Notes under the pieces: generated by a model | Told to the model about the DNA's origin: nothing | Databases searched by the model: none | What the model saw: only the letters and a program-made list of their open reading frames with translations | Program-made: the position numbers and the translations under genes | NCBI GenBank assembly: GCA_012512055.1 | Contig: JAAZEW010000290.1 | Span: 1 to 8,306, forward strand | Direction: 5' to 3' | Origin: Bacillota bacterium | GTDB lineage: Bacteria; Bacillota_G; SHA-98; UBA4971 | DNA length: 8,306 nucleotides | In this document: positions 5,187-8,306 of the stretch, piece by piece | Position numbering within the stretch: the stretch's first letter is position 1 | Layout of the letters: each line of letters starts with the position of its first letter

Positions 5187-8100
5187 TCACTCCGCGTAAA
5201 GAATTATGTCATTGTTCTTCTCTGCGATCTCCATTATCCGGCTGATAACCCGTTTGCGGTTGTGGAAAACACCGGGGAGCGACAAGAACTCCTGTGACAG
5301 CAGTATTCTTTGAAGCTCTGCTCTTAGTTTATTGCGGGCGGGAATACTTTCCCAGAAGCCTGTAAGCACAAGTTCACGCTCCACGGCAAGAAATACTTTC
5401 TGAGTAAGGTCAACCAAGCGGCTGATTCTATCCTCTTCGCTCATACCGTAAGGAGAATGCGGCTCATCTTCAGTCAACACAGCATTCGTCCAGTTCAGTG
5501 CCTTGTCTTCACCGAATATCTCTCGTTCAAACATCCTGAAGAACGGCATTTGCTTTTTTCTATGAAGGCCGTAAGTAGGCTCTTTGTTGGCTTTCATCAT
5601 GCGCTCTCGTAGCTTTTCCAGTTCGTCGTAGATCTTCTCCCAGTTGTTGCGGAATTGCTCGAAAATCGCTGCCAGCGCTTGGGCAAAAGAAGCTTGCAGA
5701 TCAGGATCATCTATCAGTTCAACATCAAGGTGGTGGCGGATAGCGTGCTCTACTTCAGCAGCCTTCGTTTTGGTGCGCTTGCGTTTGTCCACCTCTTTTT
5801 GAAAGTCTTCATCAAGGATAGAGATGGGCTCTATCTTTGTCTCAATTCCCTTAGACTCAAGATACTCGTCAGTAATACTGCGAAGTTTCTGAGGAATGCC
5901 CTTCATGCTAAGCCGCCCGTCTCGAAAGTGCTTGCCTGCCAGCACATTGATTTCGGAAAGAGCCTGGTAGTCTGCCACGTAATCCAGGGCTTGCCTGGCG
6001 GGAAAGACCAGGTTAAGGGATCTGGTCAATTTCTTGAATGCCGTCACAAATTCAAAGCGCAGGTCTTCGTCATAGAACACATCGAAGAATGCGTCATGAT
6101 CTGTCAATTCTGCCGGCCCATGCTTCCTCAGCAAATCCATCATGGCTGCGTGGTTAGCAGCCAGCTCACGCAATTCCTCCTCCGGGAAGCTGAGAGAATC
6201 GATGACTTCTTGTTGCTCTCGCTCATCGTAGTTGTCAATTGCCTCTTTCAGGTGATGACCGATTCCGACGTAATCAACGACAAAGCCTTTTTCCTTTGTT
6301 TCGCCGCTGACACGGTTCACGCGCGCAATAGCCTGAAGGAGGTTATGAGCGACGACGACCTTGTCGAGGTACATGACCTGCTCTATGGGTGCGTCAAAGC
6401 CGGTGAGCAGCATGTTATGAACAATCAAAATACCCATGTCACCGGTGATTCCACCCTCTTCGCTGCCGAAATCCATTTTAAAGCTCTTAATGCCGGCCTC
6501 GTGCCTGGACTTGTCAGAGTAGGCCTTAAGGTGCGGTGGGTCGTTGTGGTCGCCTGAGATAATCACATCTGTCGCCAGCCTCTTGAGGCAGTCGAGATCA
6601 AGCCTCATGGGGTTCGACAGTTCCAGAGCGGTGATGGCAGCTTCCAGGGCTGCGTCAATATGCTTCTTGTACCGTGCTGCTGCCTCTCTGGAAGTTGCCA
6701 CAACTTGCCCTTTATAGCCGTTGGGAAATACATGAGTCAGGTAGTGTTTAACCATGTCTTGGGCTTTGGCAGCAATAGTGGACTCCGCTTCCAGATAAGC
6801 GTCACGCGACCCGTACCCGAGAATCTCCATGCGCTCCTTGAGGTTATGGTCGCTGAATACATCCTCGAACGCTGTGTCCATACCCTTCTGGTCAGGCACT
6901 TCAGCATTGTGGGTGCGCCCCTCATATACGATCTCCAAGGTCACACCGTCTTCAATAGACTGGCGCATGGTGTACTTATCAATGTAGTCACCGAATACCC
7001 GCTCCGTCTTGTCGATGGGCGTGCCTGTATAACCAATGCGGGAGGCGTTAGGAATGCCTTTATCCAGATTAGCCCCGAGCAAATTGTATTGAGAGCGGTG
7101 AGCCTCGTCGGTCATTACCAGAATATGCGGGCTGGGATTCAGCTCCGGGAAGGTCTCTCGCAGTTCAACTTCGCGGAACTTGTGAATCATGGCCATGACC
7201 AGATCCGATGCATCCGAACGTAGAAGTTCTTTTAGCTTCTTGATGCTGTCCGCTACTTTGACAGTAAAGCCAATACTCTGGCTGGTCTCGTATAGTTGGC
7301 TCTCCAGTTGGGTCCGATCAGTGACGAATATTACTTTCCAACGGGAAAGCTGAGGATGCCGGTACATCTCCCGTACCATAAACATCATGGTCAAAGACTT
7401 TCCTGAGCCTTGAGTGTGCCAGATTATGCCGCTACGTTCCCTGGGGCTTTGTCCTTCCAGAAGTCGTTTAACTGCTAGTTTAACAGCACGAAACTGCTGG
7501 TAACGTCCTACCATCTTGATGGTCTCACCCTTGTCGTTGGTGGAAAACAAAGTGAATGTACGGATAAGATCCAGCAGATTATCGCGATCCAGCATACCTG
7601 CTACCAGCCGCTGCTGGTCGTTGGGACTGCTCTCCCCATGTTCCAAGTCGTCCACTGTACGAGGGTAGGGATCAGCCCATCGATAAAAGTGCTTCTCATT
7701 GTGTGTAGTGATAGTGCCGAATTTGGCCTCATTACGGCAAGTGACGACGACGAACTGGTTGTAGTAGAATAAATGCGCGCTGCCTTCCCCTTTTGCGCCG
7801 CGCTGCTCGCTGTAACGGAGTATCTGGCCGATGGCTTCAGGAATTGCGTCTTTTACCTTAGGCGATTTACACTCAATCACCACAACCGGTAAGCCGTTAA
7901 GAAATAGCACTATATCCGGAATGATGTGATGCTCAGTGCCTAGAATGCGCACCTTAAACTGGCAGACGGCAATGAAGCGGTTGTTATCCCGATGCTCAAA
8001 ATCCACAAAACGCACGGTAGGACTTCTATCACCTGTCCGGCGGTTTTCACTGACGCTGGTGTTCTCCAGCAGTAGATCAAGAACATAACGGTTGTTCTGA

Positions 8101-8306
8101 ATCAGGCCGGTGCCGGGGAAACCGGCTGTTAGTCGTTTCACCACTTCCTCAATCTGATCGTCTTCCAGCCAGGGATTGATCACCTTAAGCTGCTCACGCA
8201 AGACCTGAACCATCACCACCTCGGTAAAGCTCCTGCGGTGGCTATCTTGTGGGTGCTGCTTACTGTCGAGGTCAATGATCTCCCACCCCAGCCCCGCAAG
8301 TTGATC
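5187..8306 (-). CDS. hsdR: Type I restriction enzyme, R (motor and nuclease) subunit, 5' end beyond the window
   Basis: This is the DNA-translocating and cleaving subunit of a type I restriction-modification complex, working with HsdS and HsdM, which are not visible here. The frame is open for 1039 residues up to the right edge. Residues 1-29 (DQLAGLGWEIIDLD at the start) are typical of the HsdR N-terminus and lie upstream of the first possible start (GTG 8219), so the true start is outside, probably within a few dozen codons. Numbering from the edge: the PD-(D/E)XK nuclease has PDIV at 130-133, ECK at 145-147 and Q161. The SF2 motor has HTQGSGKS (297-304), DEAH (400-403), YTGTP (426-430), TGFDAP (635-640) and QAIARVNR (658-665). 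The C-terminal region, from about 680, resembles the DUF3387-type domain of these subunits. All catalytic residues are present, so the subunit appears intact. The gene ends in GCGGAGTGA, whose GGAG also serves the next gene. Confidence 0.96.
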   Translation of the reverse strand, partial: DQLAGLGWEIIDLDSKQHPQDSHRRSFTEVVMVQVLREQLKVINPWLEDDQIEEVVKRLTAGFPGTGLIQNNRYVLDLLLENTSVSENRRTGDRSPTVRFVDFEHRDNNRFIAVCQFKVRILGTEHHIIPDIVLFLNGLPVVVIECKSPKVKDAIPEAIGQILRYSEQRGAKGEGSAHLFYYNQFVVVTCRNEAKFGTITTHNEKHFYRWADPYPRTVDDLEHGESSPNDQQRLVAGMLDRDNLLDLIRTFTLFSTNDKGETIKMVGRYQQFRAVKLAVKRLLEGQSPRERSGIIWHTQGSGKSLTMMFMVREMYRHPQLSRWKVIFVTDRTQLESQLYETSQSIGFTVKVADSIKKLKELLRSDASDLVMAMIHKFREVELRETFPELNPSPHILVMTDEAHRSQYNLLGANLDKGIPNASRIGYTGTPIDKTERVFGDYIDKYTMRQSIEDGVTLEIVYEGRTHNAEVPDQKGMDTAFEDVFSDHNLKERMEILGYGSRDAYLEAESTIAAKAQDMVKHYLTHVFPNGYKGQVVATSREAAARYKKHIDAALEAAITALELSNPMRLDLDCLKRLATDVIISGDHNDPPHLKAYSDKSRHEAGIKSFKMDFGSEEGGITGDMGILIVHNMLLTGFDAPIEQVMYLDKVVVAHNLLQAIARVNRVSGETKEKGFVVDYVGIGHHLKEAIDNYDEREQQEVIDSLSFPEEELRELAANHAAMMDLLRKHGPAELTDHDAFFDVFYDEDLRFEFVTAFKKLTRSLNLVFPARQALDYVADYQALSEINVLAGKHFRDGRLSMKGIPQKLRSITDEYLESKGIETKIEPISILDEDFQKEVDKRKRTKTKAAEVEHAIRHHLDVELIDDPDLQASFAQALAAIFEQFRNNWEKIYDELEKLRERMMKANKEPTYGLHRKKQMPFFRMFEREIFGEDKALNWTNAVLTEDEPHSPYGMSEEDRISRLVDLTQKVFLAVERELVLTGFWESIPARNKLRAELQRILLSQEFLSLPGVFHNRKRVISRIMEIAEKNNDIILYAE

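Noticed and set aside
5655..6557. Plus-strand open frame of 300 codons inside hsdR
   Set aside because: It is wholly antisense to clearly conserved HsdR sequence, including the TGFDAP region, and has no family resemblance of its own.
6660..7223. Plus-strand open frame of 187 codons inside hsdR
   Set aside because: It is antisense to the conserved DEAH and TGTP motor motifs; a shadow of the real gene.
8217..8219. GTG at 8219 as the start of hsdR
   Set aside because: The frame stays open to the window edge and the 29 upstream codons (DQLAGLGWEIIDLD...) match the usual HsdR N-terminus, so the true start is outside the window.

Overview
The window reads as part of a bacterial chromosome of mid GC content, most likely a Bacillota (clostridial-type) organism. 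The main evidence is a c-di-AMP (ydaO/yuaA) riboswitch with an intrinsic terminator, strong AGGAGG-type ribosome binding sites and a sigma-A-like promoter. The genus cannot be told from the sequence. The solute-binding protein has a Sec signal without a lipobox, which is unusual for a monoderm and leaves a diderm lineage possible. Every gene I can support is on the minus strand, so transcription runs from the right edge to the left.

Right part (8306 to 4498): a type I restriction subunit HsdR, whose start lies beyond the right edge, is followed 5 bases later by a YgjP-type zinc metallopeptidase. The two look translationally coupled and form the end of a type I restriction-modification operon. 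The specificity and methylase genes are not in the window.

Middle (4497 to 3890): no protein gene. It holds a promoter (TTGACA, 17 bases, TAATAT), a c-di-AMP riboswitch, its terminator hairpin, and a further leader of about 220 bases with three more hairpins. Two of these carry pyrimidine-rich loops complementary to Shine-Dalgarno sequences.

Left part (3889 to 1): a cluster C (peptide/opine/nickel type) ABC importer operon. In order it has a 61-codon histidine-rich small ORF with a strong ribosome binding site, the substrate-binding protein, a spacer with degenerate tandem repeats, a DppB-type permease, and a DppC-type permease cut by the left edge. ATPase genes probably follow outside the window.

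The main discovery is the substrate-binding protein. It has one complete set of SBP_bac_5 family segments, but in circularly permuted order. After the signal peptide comes the part that normally ends the protein (to NLHDV). This runs without a stop into the part that normally begins it (GDTIVVGMKADK). The protein then ends at LLREAGYSVK, where ordinary family members continue into the segment that here comes first. The 3' end of the gene, stop codon included, lies in a decayed tandem duplication. Together this suggests a c-di-AMP-controlled solute or peptide importer with a naturally permuted receptor.
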